Shown here piece by piece: positions 6,799-15,413 of a stretch of DNA of 64,000 nucleotides. The position numbers were made by a program, and so were the translations under genes. This DNA is from Sphingobacterium faecium (lineage in GTDB: Bacteria > Bacteroidota > Bacteroidia > Sphingobacteriales > Sphingobacteriaceae): assembly GCF_003054045.1 (NCBI RefSeq), contig NZ_QBKH01000003.1:248001-312000 (forward strand), written 5' to 3'. Each line of letters starts with the position of its first letter. Position 1 is the stretch's first letter. The notes beneath the pieces were generated by a model, which saw only the letters and a program-made list of their open reading frames with translations, did no database searches and was not told the origin of the DNA.

Positions 6799-7452
6799 AT
6801 GAAAAAAATATTACTAACATTAGGCGCAGCATTTTTATTAACTGCTGGAGCTTATGCACAAGGAGGATTAGGATATGGTCTTAAAGCAGGGGTTAATATT
6901 CCTTCTTACAGTTATGGAGGAAGTGATCTTTCTGATTCCAAGTCAACAGTTAACTTTCATGTTACCGGTTATTTAGATGCGCCTGTAACAAGCAATTTTT
7001 ATATTCAACCTGGAGTCTCATTACAAGGGAAAGGTGCTAAGTTTGCTGATTATAAACCGAGTGCTAACAGTACGTATGAGGTAAAAGAGAATACAATGTG
7101 GTTAGAGGTTCCAGTGAATTTTGTTTTGAAATTCCCGACAGCTGGTGAAGGTAAATTTTTCGTTGGAGCAGGTCCATATGTAGCTTTTGGTTTAAGTGGA
7201 AAAGATAAATACGAATTAAAGAATGGAGATGCTTCTACTTCAGTAACTAATGAATTTAAATTCGGAAAGGATGAAAGATTAAAAGGTACTGATTTTGGTG
7301 TTAACTTTTTAGCTGGATATCAATTAGGAAGTGGAATTTCGATTAATGCTGGTTATGGTTTAGGTCTAACAAATATCGCTGGATCTAAGTTCTTCGGAAA
7401 AGGGGATGTTAAAAACCGTGTTTGGTCAGTAGGTCTTGGATTTGGAATTTAA
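6799..7452 (+). CDS. Outer-membrane beta-barrel protein (PorT-like family)
   Basis: A 217-aa protein with a Sec signal (MKKILLTLGAAFLLTAGAYAQ). The mature part has alternating beta strands with glycine-rich turns: GYGLKAGVNIPSYSYGG at the start, FYIQPGVSLQGKGAKF, FFVGAGPYVAFGL, and a final strand RVWSVGLGFGI with hydrophobic C-terminus. This matches the Bacteroidota OMP_b-brl_2/PorT-like small barrel, probably 8-stranded. Ligand or function unknown. It is monocistronic, with a clear terminator 40 nt downstream. Confidence 0.88.
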   Translation: MKKILLTLGAAFLLTAGAYAQGGLGYGLKAGVNIPSYSYGGSDLSDSKSTVNFHVTGYLDAPVTSNFYIQPGVSLQGKGAKFADYKPSANSTYEVKENTMWLEVPVNFVLKFPTAGEGKFFVGAGPYVAFGLSGKDKYELKNGDASTSVTNEFKFGKDERLKGTDFGVNFLAGYQLGSGISINAGYGLGLTNIAGSKFFGKGDVKNRVWSVGLGFGI

Positions 7453-7489
7453 TATCCAATTCATAAGATCAAATTAAATGATTAAAACT

Positions 7490-7519
7490 AAACCCTTGCT
7501 TTTTAGCAAGGGTTTTTTT
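7490..7519 (+). terminator. Intrinsic terminator of the OMP gene
   Basis: AACCCTTGCT / AGCAAGGGTT with a 4-nt loop and a T run. Confidence 0.9.
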
Positions 7520-7578
7520 ATTTTCCTTTAAAACTTTACTTTAGTAGGGTTGTTTGAGATTTATAAATATATGATACT

Positions 7579-8688
7579 ATGACAAAGTTTTTAGGCCTAC
7601 CGTTTTATATAAAATTAGCCTGTACATTAATTTCTATTTTAGTTTTAGGTTATCTTGCTAAAATAGGAGATACAATTCTAGTTCCATTTATATTGGGTTT
7701 ACTTTTAGCTTTACTGCTTGTTCCAGTCAGTAATTTCTTTGAAAATAAACTGAAATTTCCAAGGACAATTGCAGGAATTGTGACCGTTTTACTTTTTTTC
7801 GGTCTAGTAGGTTTTGGGTTCTATATGCTCGCTTCCCAATTATCAATGATTAAAGATGATTGGCCAGCATTTAAAGAACAAATCTTAGTTGGCTTTCATA
7901 ATGTGCAAATTTGGGTTACAGACCGTTTTGGTGTGATGCATAATGAACAAATGGATATCATTAATAAAACAGCTACAAAATCTCTTGATAGTGGAACATT
8001 ATTATTAGGAACAGCATTACTGTCTTTATCTTCTCTTTTTATACTTTTAGTCTTTACATTTCTATACACTTTTTTTCTACTGATCTACCGCAGTCATATT
8101 GTTAAATTTCTATTAATGCTCAATCATCAGGACCATCATGATATTGTATTGGATGTTGTGGGACAGATACAATACGTAGTGAAAAAATATTTGATTGGAT
8201 TGCTTTTACAGATGTTGATTGTATCCACCTTAGTATTTGCAGCCTTGAGTATAATAGGAGTGAAGTACAGTTTGTTGTTGGCCATTATTACAGGTGTATT
8301 TAATGTGCTACCCTATATCGGGATTTTTACCTCTATATTAATTATTGCGTTACTTACTTTTGCTACCACTTCATTTACCCATGTGCTCATTGTGATCGGT
8401 GCACTTATTATTATACATCTTATCGATAGTAATTTTATTGTGCCTAAAGTTGTTGGATCCAAAGTCAAAGTTAACTCTTTGTTTGCCATGATGGCCATTA
8501 TTGTAGGAGAAATGATATGGGGAATTTCTGGAATGTTTCTAGCCATCCCTATCCTTGCGATATGTAAGATCGTGATGGATCGCGTCAAAGAATTAAAACC
8601 TTGGGGATTTTTGCTTGGAGAAGAAGATAGTAAACGTGATAAAGATTTGAATAAAGTTAAAACAATAAGTCTTAAAAAGAATCAATAA
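7579..8688 (+). CDS. AI-2E family transporter (PerM-like permease)
   Basis: A 369-aa polytopic inner-membrane protein. Two or three hydrophobic segments lie at the N-terminus, a soluble loop follows (about 90-145), and about five more membrane segments follow. The family hallmark is the C-terminal stretch from ITGVFNVLPYIGIF through IHLIDSNFIVPKVVGSKVKVNS to GISGMFLAIPILAICKIV. Members are variously proposed to export autoinducer-2, ions or other solutes, so the substrate is open. It is convergent with rpsJ and has no operon partner. Confidence 0.9.
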   Translation: MTKFLGLPFYIKLACTLISILVLGYLAKIGDTILVPFILGLLLALLLVPVSNFFENKLKFPRTIAGIVTVLLFFGLVGFGFYMLASQLSMIKDDWPAFKEQILVGFHNVQIWVTDRFGVMHNEQMDIINKTATKSLDSGTLLLGTALLSLSSLFILLVFTFLYTFFLLIYRSHIVKFLLMLNHQDHHDIVLDVVGQIQYVVKKYLIGLLLQMLIVSTLVFAALSIIGVKYSLLLAIITGVFNVLPYIGIFTSILIIALLTFATTSFTHVLIVIGALIIIHLIDSNFIVPKVVGSKVKVNSLFAMMAIIVGEMIWGISGMFLAIPILAICKIVMDRVKELKPWGFLLGEEDSKRDKDLNKVKTISLKKNQ

Positions 8689-8890
8689 ACAATATATTGA
8701 TACTTATTTGGTATTAATGTATTTTGAAAATTAACATAATTAAAACCTCAGTTATGTACATAATTATGGCGCATTTAAAGCTTATCTAACGTTTTGTTTA
8801 TAGATCTAGCTATTATCTAGTTTTTATATAAATATTTCAATGTAGCGCTTTATATGAATTGATAATCAGGCATAGATAACTAACTCTAAT

Positions 8891-8924
8891 AAAAAAGGCT
8901 TCTAATTTAACATTAGAAGCCTTT
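8891..8924. terminator. Terminator after rpsJ (bidirectional)
   Basis: AAAGGCTTCTAAT / ATTAGAAGCCTTT with a 5-nt loop, flanked by A and T runs. It closes the str operon on the minus strand and can also stop the AI-2E transcript. Confidence 0.9.
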
Positions 8925-8950
8925 CTTGTTTTTTAATCAGTGCAATTCTA

Positions 8951-9256
8951 TCACACTTTGATTTCTACTTCAACACCTGAAGGTAATTCAAGTTTCATCA
9001 ATGCATCAACAGTTTTAGAGTTAGATGAATAAATATCTAACAATCTCTTGTATGAACATAATTGGAATTGCTCACGCGCTTTTTTGTTAACGTGTGGAGA
9101 ACGTAAAACTGTATAGATTTTTTTCTCAGTAGGTAATGGAATAGGACCACTAACAACTGCGCCTGTAGGCTTTACTGTTTTTACGATCTTCTCAGCTGAT
9201 TTGTCAACTAAATTGTAATCGTATGATTTCAATTTGATTCTGATTCTTTGGCTCAT
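8951..9256 (-). CDS. rpsJ: 30S ribosomal protein S10
   Basis: A 101-aa protein, near-universal in sequence: [13 protein letters not shown] at the start, [23 protein letters not shown] in the centre, then REQFQL, and a C-terminal [12 protein letters not shown]. It is a component of the 30S head and the partner of NusB in antitermination. It is the last gene of the str-type operon here, 76 nt after fusA, and is followed by a terminator rather than by rplC. It has no recognisable SD. Confidence 0.98.
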   Translation of the reverse strand: MSQRIRIKLKSYDYNLVDKSAEKIVKTVKPTGAVVSGPIPLPTEKKIYTVLRSPHVNKKAREQFQLCSYKRLLDIYSSNSKTVDALMKLELPSGVEVEIKV

Positions 9257-9275
9257 TTTTGTTTTTGTTTAAATT

Positions 9276-9309
9276 GATCTCCCGTTAGAGCTATTATCAA
9301 CAGGAGATC
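9276..9309 (-). promoter_or_regulatory. Intercistronic hairpin between fusA and rpsJ
   Basis: GATCTCC / GGAGATC arms with a 20-nt loop. There is no T run after it on the minus strand, so it is not an obvious terminator; it could be an mRNA processing or regulatory structure. Confidence 0.35.
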
Positions 9310-9332
9310 GGTTTACTTTATATTAGAAAGGA

Positions 9333-11450
9333 TTATTCTCCTTTTAATTTACCTTTTGCTTTTGCAACAACTTCTTCAGTAACGTTGCGTGGAGCTTCTT
9401 CGAAGTGATCAAATTCCATAGTGGAAGTTGCACGACCTGAAGTGATCGTACGTAATTGTGTTACGTAACCGAACATTTCTGAAAGTGGAACTAATGCTTT
9501 AATTACTTGAGCACCATTACGGCTATCTAAACCTTGCATCAAACCACGACGACGGTTTAAATCACCCATTACATCACCCATGTTTTCTTCTGGTGTTAAA
9601 ACCTCTATTTTCATAATTGGTTCCATCAACACTGGAGAACATTTTGGTAATGCTTCACGGTATGCCGAACGAGCAGCTAATTCGAAAGATAATGAATCTG
9701 AATCGACAGCGTGGAATGAACCATCAATCAAACGAACTTTCATTCCTGATAATGGGAATCCTGCTAAGACACCATTTTTCATTGATGTTTCAAATCCTTT
9801 TTGAACTGAAGGGATAAATTCTTTTGGAATTTTACCACCAACGATTTCATTTACGAATTGAAGAGGTGATTTCGTTAAATCTGCATCTTCATCTGCTGGA
9901 GAAATAACAACTTTGATATCCGCAAATTTACCACGACCACCTGATTGTTTTTTGAATACCTCACGGTGTTCAGTAGTTCCGTTGATAGACTCTTTGTATG
10001 ATACTTGAGGAGCGCCTTGGTTAACCTCAACTTTGAATTCACGTTTCAAACGGTCGATCAAGATCTCTAAGTGAAGCTCACCCATACCAGAGATAACAGT
10101 TTGACCAGTTTCTTCGTCAGTTTTTACTACGAATGTAGGATCTTCTTCAGCTAATTTACCAAGACCGATACCTAATCTATCAATGTCAGCTTGAGTTTTT
10201 GGCTCAATAGCTAAACCAATAACTGGCTCAGGGAAATTCATTGATTCTAACACGATAGGGTGCTTTTCATCACATAAAGTATCACCAGTTTTGATATCTT
10301 TGAAACCAACAACAGCACCGATATCACCAGCCTCGATGAAAGGGATAGGGTTTTGTTTGTTAGCGTGCATTTGGAAGATACGAGAGATACGCTCTTTGTT
10401 ACCTGAACGTGTGTTCAATACATAAGAACCCGCATCTAATTTACCTGAATAAGCACGGATGAAACACAAACGACCTACGAAAGGGTCAGTTGCAATTTTG
10501 AATCCTAATGCTGCGAAAGGCTCGTTAACATCTGGTTTACGTATTAATTCTGCACCTGTATCAGGATGAGTACCTTTAACACCTTCTGAATCCATTGGAG
10601 AAGGCAATAATTCCATTACTAAATCCAACATAGTTTGAACACCTTTGTTTTTGAAAGATGAACCACAAACCATAGGAACGATAGAGTTATCCAATACTGC
10701 TGCACGTAAAGCATTTAAAATTTCACGCTCAGTTAATGAATTAGGATCTTCGAAGAATTTCTCCATCAAAGATTCATCATAGCCAGCAACAGCTTCTAAT
10801 AAACGCTCACGGTATTCAGCAACCTCTTCCAACATATCTTCTGGAATAGGAACTTCTGTAAAAGTCATACCTTTATCATGCTCATTCCAAACGATACCAC
10901 GGTTGTTAATTAAATCAACAACACCAGTGAAAGTATCTTCAGAACCAATAGGAAGTTGTAAAGCTACTGCTTCAGAACCTAACATTGATTTTACTTGACC
11001 AACAACTTTTAAGAAGTCAGCACCTGAACGGTCCATTTTGTTTACGAAACCAATACGTGGAACAGCGTAGTTATCCGCTAATCTCCAGTTAGTCTCTGAT
11101 TGAGGCTCAACACCATCAACTGCAGAGAATAAGAATACTAATCCGTCTAATACACGTAACGAACGGTTTACCTCAACCGTGAAATCTACGTGACCTGGAG
11201 TATCGATAACGTTTACTTGGTATTTGTTACCACGGTACTGCCAGAAAACTGTAGTAGCAGCAGAAGTAATTGTGATACCACGCTCAGCTTCTTGCTCCAT
11301 CCAGTCCATTGTCGAAGCACCTTCGTGTACTTCTCCAAGTTTATGGTTAACACCTGAGTAGTAAAGAATACGCTCAGTTGTAGTTGTTTTACCAGCATCG
11401 ATGTGAGCAGCGATACCAATATTTCTAGTGAATTTTAAATCTCTTGCCAT
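9333..11450 (-). CDS. fusA: Elongation factor G
   Basis: A 705-aa translocase GTPase. G1 is [12 protein letters not shown], switch II and G3 are [13 protein letters not shown]4 is [10 protein letters not shown], and domain IV onward includes [12 protein letters not shown] and the C-terminal [24 protein letters not shown]. The frame is open five codons further, but [18 protein letters not shown] is the family start (ATG at 11450). It lies between rpsG and rpsJ in the str operon with a 128-nt leader after rpsG that holds a hairpin. Full length; no anomalies. Confidence 0.98.
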   Translation of the reverse strand: MARDLKFTRNIGIAAHIDAGKTTTTERILYYSGVNHKLGEVHEGASTMDWMEQEAERGITITSAATTVFWQYRGNKYQVNVIDTPGHVDFTVEVNRSLRVLDGLVFLFSAVDGVEPQSETNWRLADNYAVPRIGFVNKMDRSGADFLKVVGQVKSMLGSEAVALQLPIGSEDTFTGVVDLINNRGIVWNEHDKGMTFTEVPIPEDMLEEVAEYRERLLEAVAGYDESLMEKFFEDPNSLTEREILNALRAAVLDNSIVPMVCGSSFKNKGVQTMLDLVMELLPSPMDSEGVKGTHPDTGAELIRKPDVNEPFAALGFKIATDPFVGRLCFIRAYSGKLDAGSYVLNTRSGNKERISRIFQMHANKQNPIPFIEAGDIGAVVGFKDIKTGDTLCDEKHPIVLESMNFPEPVIGLAIEPKTQADIDRLGIGLGKLAEEDPTFVVKTDEETGQTVISGMGELHLEILIDRLKREFKVEVNQGAPQVSYKESINGTTEHREVFKKQSGGRGKFADIKVVISPADEDADLTKSPLQFVNEIVGGKIPKEFIPSVQKGFETSMKNGVLAGFPLSGMKVRLIDGSFHAVDSDSLSFELAARSAYREALPKCSPVLMEPIMKIEVLTPEENMGDVMGDLNRRRGLMQGLDSRNGAQVIKALVPLSEMFGYVTQLRTITSGRATSTMEFDHFEEAPRNVTEEVVAKAKGKLKGE

Positions 11451-11505
11451 AATATTTTTAAGCATTAGCCTAGATAAGGCCGTATGTTTTTTTGTCTAAA
11501 TAAGT

Positions 11506-11550
11506 ACACCGATCCTGATAAAAGAATAAACGTTTACCTAAGATCGGTGT
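11506..11550 (-). promoter_or_regulatory. Intercistronic hairpin between rpsG and fusA
   Basis: ACACCGATC / GATCGGTGT, a 9-bp stem with a 27-nt A-rich loop, in the 128-nt rpsG-fusA gap. There is no T run. It is a candidate site for regulation or mRNA processing. Confidence 0.4.
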
Positions 11551-11578
11551 AATCATATTTGTGTGTGTAAGTTCAAAA

Positions 11579-12046
11579 CTAGAATCTGAAGTGTGAGAAC
11601 GCTTTGTTAGCTTCAGCCATTTTGTGCGTATCTTCTTTCTTCTTAACAGCAGCACCTTCACCTTTAGAAGCTGAAATGATTTCTCCTGCTAATTTTTCGA
11701 ACATTGTTTTTTCACCACGTTTACGTGAATATGAAATTAACCATTTCATACCCAAAGCAATTTTGCGTTCAGGACGAACTTCCATAGGAACTTGGAAGTT
11801 AGCACCACCAACACGACGAGATTTAACCTCTACAGCTGGCATAACGTTGTTTAAAGCTTTTTTCCAAGCTTCTAAACCGCTTTCGCTAGTTTTTTGCTCT
11901 ACTAATTCAATCGCGTTGTAAAAAATATCATATGCTGTAGATTTTTTACCATCATACATCATATTGTTTACAAAACGAGTTACCTGAGTGTCGTTAAACT
12001 TTGGATCAGGTAAAATGATTCTCTTTTTTGGTTTTGATTTTCTCAT
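11579..12046 (-). CDS. rpsG: 30S ribosomal protein S7
   Basis: A 155-aa protein with [17 protein letters not shown] at the start, [17 protein letters not shown], the conserved [17 protein letters not shown], and a C-terminal [14 protein letters not shown]. It is the primary binder of the 16S rRNA 3' major domain. It lies 19 nt after rpsL in the str operon. A strong GGAGGAAAG Shine-Dalgarno sequence precedes it, unusual for this phylum and for this window. S7 is the known autoregulator of the str operon in E. coli, binding the rpsL-rpsG spacer; here that spacer is too short for the E. coli structure. Confidence 0.98.
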   Translation of the reverse strand: MRKSKPKKRIILPDPKFNDTQVTRFVNNMMYDGKKSTAYDIFYNAIELVEQKTSESGLEAWKKALNNVMPAVEVKSRRVGGANFQVPMEVRPERKIALGMKWLISYSRKRGEKTMFEKLAGEIISASKGEGAAVKKKEDTHKMAEANKAFSHFRF

Positions 12047-12050
12047 TTTT

Positions 12051-12060
12051 CTTTCCTCCG
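12051..12060 (-). promoter_or_regulatory. Strong Shine-Dalgarno sequence of rpsG
   Basis: CGGAGGAAAG on the minus strand; the GGAGG core ends 8 nt before the rpsG ATG. It lies in the 19-nt rpsL-rpsG gap. Confidence 0.75.
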
Positions 12061-12065
12061 TTTAA

Positions 12066-12479
12066 TTATTTCTTTTTACCTTTTGCTGGCGCAGCCGCTG
12101 CTTGTCCTGGTTTAGGACGCTTAGTTCCGTATTTAGAACGACGTTGGTTACGACCTGCTACACCTGAAGTATCTAATGCACCGCGGATAATGTGGTAACG
12201 TACACCTGGTAAATCTTTAACACGACCACCACGAATCAAAACGATTGAGTGCTCTTGTAAATTGTGACCTTCTCCAGGGATGTAAGCGTTGACCTCTTTA
12301 CCGTTTGTTAAACGTACACGAGCTACTTTACGCATTGCTGAGTTTGGTTTTTTAGGGGTAGTAGTATATACACGTGTACATACACCTCTTCGCTGTGGAC
12401 ATGAGTCCAACGCTGGTGACTTACTCTTGTCAACCAGAGCTACTCTACCTTTTCTAACTAATTGTTGAATAGTAGGCAT
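12066..12479 (-). CDS. rpsL: 30S ribosomal protein S12
   Basis: A 137-aa protein: [34 protein letters not shown], then [10 protein letters not shown] and the loop [28 protein letters not shown] and a C-terminal basic tail ([15 protein letters not shown]) longer than the E. coli form. It is a decoding-centre protein; the lysines of TPKKPNS and of [10 protein letters not shown] are the classical streptomycin-resistance positions and read wild type. It is first gene of the operon, with promoter box at 12528-12535. Confidence 0.98.
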   Translation of the reverse strand: MPTIQQLVRKGRVALVDKSKSPALDSCPQRRGVCTRVYTTTPKKPNSAMRKVARVRLTNGKEVNAYIPGEGHNLQEHSIVLIRGGRVKDLPGVRYHIIRGALDTSGVAGRNQRRSKYGTKRPKPGQAAAAPAKGKKK

Positions 12480-12527
12480 TTACCTGATTTTGTTATTTAA
12501 TTTAATTCTTAAATTATTATAAGTTCG

Positions 12528-12535
12528 CAAAGATA
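12528..12535 (-). promoter_or_regulatory. -7 promoter element of the str operon
   Basis: TATCTTTG followed by CG on the minus strand, 48 nt before the rpsL ATG; a full TAnnTTTG match. Confidence 0.65.
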
Positions 12536-12610
12536 ACGATTTTATTGTTAAATCGTAACACCTCGCCAATTAGTTTTCCACATTTTGCTTGAATATCTTT
12601 GACTTAGCTC

Positions 12611-14461
12611 TTAGATAAGTCTATTCTTAAGTAAATATTTAATAATTTGATCTGCGCCATATTTTGACAAATGGTCGTCATCGTGCATATAAGGGTCTTG
12701 ACCATTATATTTATTAACTTCTGGTAAAGTATAGATATCAATATAAATATCTTTAGGAATAAAGGTTTGAAGATAATGATTGATGTGGACGGAACTCGGA
12801 TTAATATAGTTTTCTTCTTTTACCGTGCTATTCTTAATTTTTAAAGCCAATATGTTAGGAAAAATGATGGAATAGCTAGGGGTTTGTCCAATCATTTTAA
12901 GTGTAATGTTTTTTTCTTTAAAATACTGTATTACCTTTTGAAGTTTGAGCTTTAAAGTTTCATCTGGGTACTGTTGTGAACCCCAAAAACCAACAAGAAT
13001 GACCTCGTCTATATGTTTTGCATTTTCAGGGATAAACTTCTGATACATATAGTCTATAAGTTCGCAAGAAGTTTTAGGACCTTTTGTATCTAATAAGGGG
13101 TAACTTGTAGATACGGTCGCTTGCAAAAGATTGATATCTTGTTTTTCAAGTTGCTCTTTTAGACTTTGTGCGAAAACGCCAGCATGGCTGTCACCAAGTA
13201 GAAGAATGTTTTTTTTACTAGGAGCTATGTTGGCACAAATGTCAAAATCATATTGACTAAATGTATTGTCTATATCTAAATGACAGACTCCCTTTCTAAA
13301 TTGAAAGGGCAGATGATGTTTTCTATAATTTGTATTGTAATTGGTGAGGTGTTCAATTTCCTTGTTAATTTTTAATTGATCATAAGGGAATAGCATCATG
13401 ATTGCGGCTAGTATAGCAATGCTTATTGCTGTAACTAAAGTAAATCGTATTTGATTAAATTTTTTATTAGACTCAATGGTATAAAACGAGATGCAAGCGC
13501 AGATAAAGGAAACAATAAGTATACTAATAGTAGTGTAAGACTGATTTAGTCCCAAGTAGATCGCAAATACATAAATTGGCCAATGCCATAAATATAGCGA
13601 ATATGAAATCTTACCAACCCATTGAAGTGGTTTAAAAGACAGAGTTTTAAAGTCATATTGTACTAGGAGGATGATAAATGTAGACACTACCGGAATAAGC
13701 GTGTAGTACGATGGCCAGCTGATATCGTCCTCTTTGAGTAAAAGGATGCATCCTATTAGTGTGCTATATCCAAAAAGCGCAAATAATTTTCTCCAAAATT
13801 TTGGTAATGTTTTTTTTACATCTGCTTCCCATAGACATGCAAGTCCACCGAGTAGCATTTCCCAAGCCCGTGTTGGGAACATATAAAAGCTGAGCGATTG
13901 ATCCCTATGATTGAAAAATAAATTCAGACCCAAGGAAAGAATGATCAAGCTTATGAAGAAACAAATGAACTGTCTTTTATTGCTCAAATAGCAATTTCGA
14001 AATGGATATAGGAGCGCAGGATACAATAAATAAAACTGCCATTCTACAGATAGTGACCAAGTATGTAACAGTATATTATTTTGTGAAGCCACATCAAAGT
14101 AACCACTATGGATGTAGTAATCGATATTAGAAATAAAAAGAATACTAAAAAAGGAATTGTTGCCAAGTTGTTGCAAATCGTTAGGTAATAGAATTAAATT
14201 ACCCATGATAGCTGTACCTACAATTAGAAAAACAAGTGCAGGGATGATACGTACAACTCGTTTAATGTAAAACTGCTTGAAAGAAAATATGTTGTTTTCA
14301 AATCCTTTAAGAATAATATGGGTCATTAAATATCCGGATATGACAAAGAAGATATCTACACCACTGAATCCGCCGTCAAAGTATGGGATCTTGAAATGAA
14401 AAAAAAGTACTGCTAACACAGCTAATGCACGTAATGCTCCAATATCATTTCTAAATTTCAT
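12611..14461 (-). CDS. Acyltransferase 3 / SGNH O-acetyltransferase (OafA/YrhL-like)
   Basis: A 616-aa inner-membrane protein. Residues 1-350 form the multi-span acyltransferase-3 domain, with FFHFKIPYFDGGFSGVDIFFVISGY near the start, RIIPALVFL and LLHTWSLSVEWQFYLLYP. The C-terminal periplasmic SGNH domain has the Ser motif LLLGDSHAGVF and the catalytic pair DDDHLSKYGA near the end. Such fusions O-acetylate envelope polysaccharide, peptidoglycan or lipopolysaccharide. The frame is open 13 codons further, but MKFRNDIGALRALAV is the usual start. No polysaccharide gene cluster is adjacent, so the acceptor is unknown. Confidence 0.92.
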   Translation of the reverse strand: MKFRNDIGALRALAVLAVLFFHFKIPYFDGGFSGVDIFFVISGYLMTHIILKGFENNIFSFKQFYIKRVVRIIPALVFLIVGTAIMGNLILLPNDLQQLGNNSFFSILFISNIDYYIHSGYFDVASQNNILLHTWSLSVEWQFYLLYPALLYPFRNCYLSNKRQFICFFISLIILSLGLNLFFNHRDQSLSFYMFPTRAWEMLLGGLACLWEADVKKTLPKFWRKLFALFGYSTLIGCILLLKEDDISWPSYYTLIPVVSTFIILLVQYDFKTLSFKPLQWVGKISYSLYLWHWPIYVFAIYLGLNQSYTTISILIVSFICACISFYTIESNKKFNQIRFTLVTAISIAILAAIMMLFPYDQLKINKEIEHLTNYNTNYRKHHLPFQFRKGVCHLDIDNTFSQYDFDICANIAPSKKNILLLGDSHAGVFAQSLKEQLEKQDINLLQATVSTSYPLLDTKGPKTSCELIDYMYQKFIPENAKHIDEVILVGFWGSQQYPDETLKLKLQKVIQYFKEKNITLKMIGQTPSYSIIFPNILALKIKNSTVKEENYINPSSVHINHYLQTFIPKDIYIDIYTLPEVNKYNGQDPYMHDDDHLSKYGADQIIKYLLKNRLI

Positions 14462-14678
14462 TCTTAAATATGAATAGTAGTAAGCTGCAAATCTGAGCAA
14501 AATAATTTATTTGACCTATTAATTTTTTTTCATTTATTCTTGAATCAGTATAGAAAATTCTAAACAATGCTTTTTAATAATATACATTTTTTCAATGAAT
14601 TGTCAATTTTTATGATTTAGCGCGGGAAAGATGATTTTTTCTAACTAAATTTAAGCATCTGTCATAGAAGATTATATA

Positions 14679-14699
14679 GAAGGAGTTTTTAAAATGTAA
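14679..14699 (+). other. SD-led start-stop minimal ORF (ATGTAA) before the DinB-like gene
   Basis: GAAGGAG (14679-14685), an 8-nt spacer, then ATG TAA at 14694-14699. The real gene starts 11 nt later, behind a second weaker SD (AGAGGTG). It may be chance, or may hold ribosomes near the start. Confidence 0.3.
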
Positions 14700-14710
14700 A
14701 TAGAGGTGTT

Positions 14711-15352
<642 letters not shown>

Positions 15353-15413
15353 AAAAAATGCCCCCAAAAAAGAATGAACTCGATTGGAGGCTATAGTTGT
15401 GAATGTTTTTGGA

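Noticed and set aside
11604..11921. 105-codon plus-strand ORF inside rpsG
   Set aside because: Shadow of the conserved S7 gene on the other strand.
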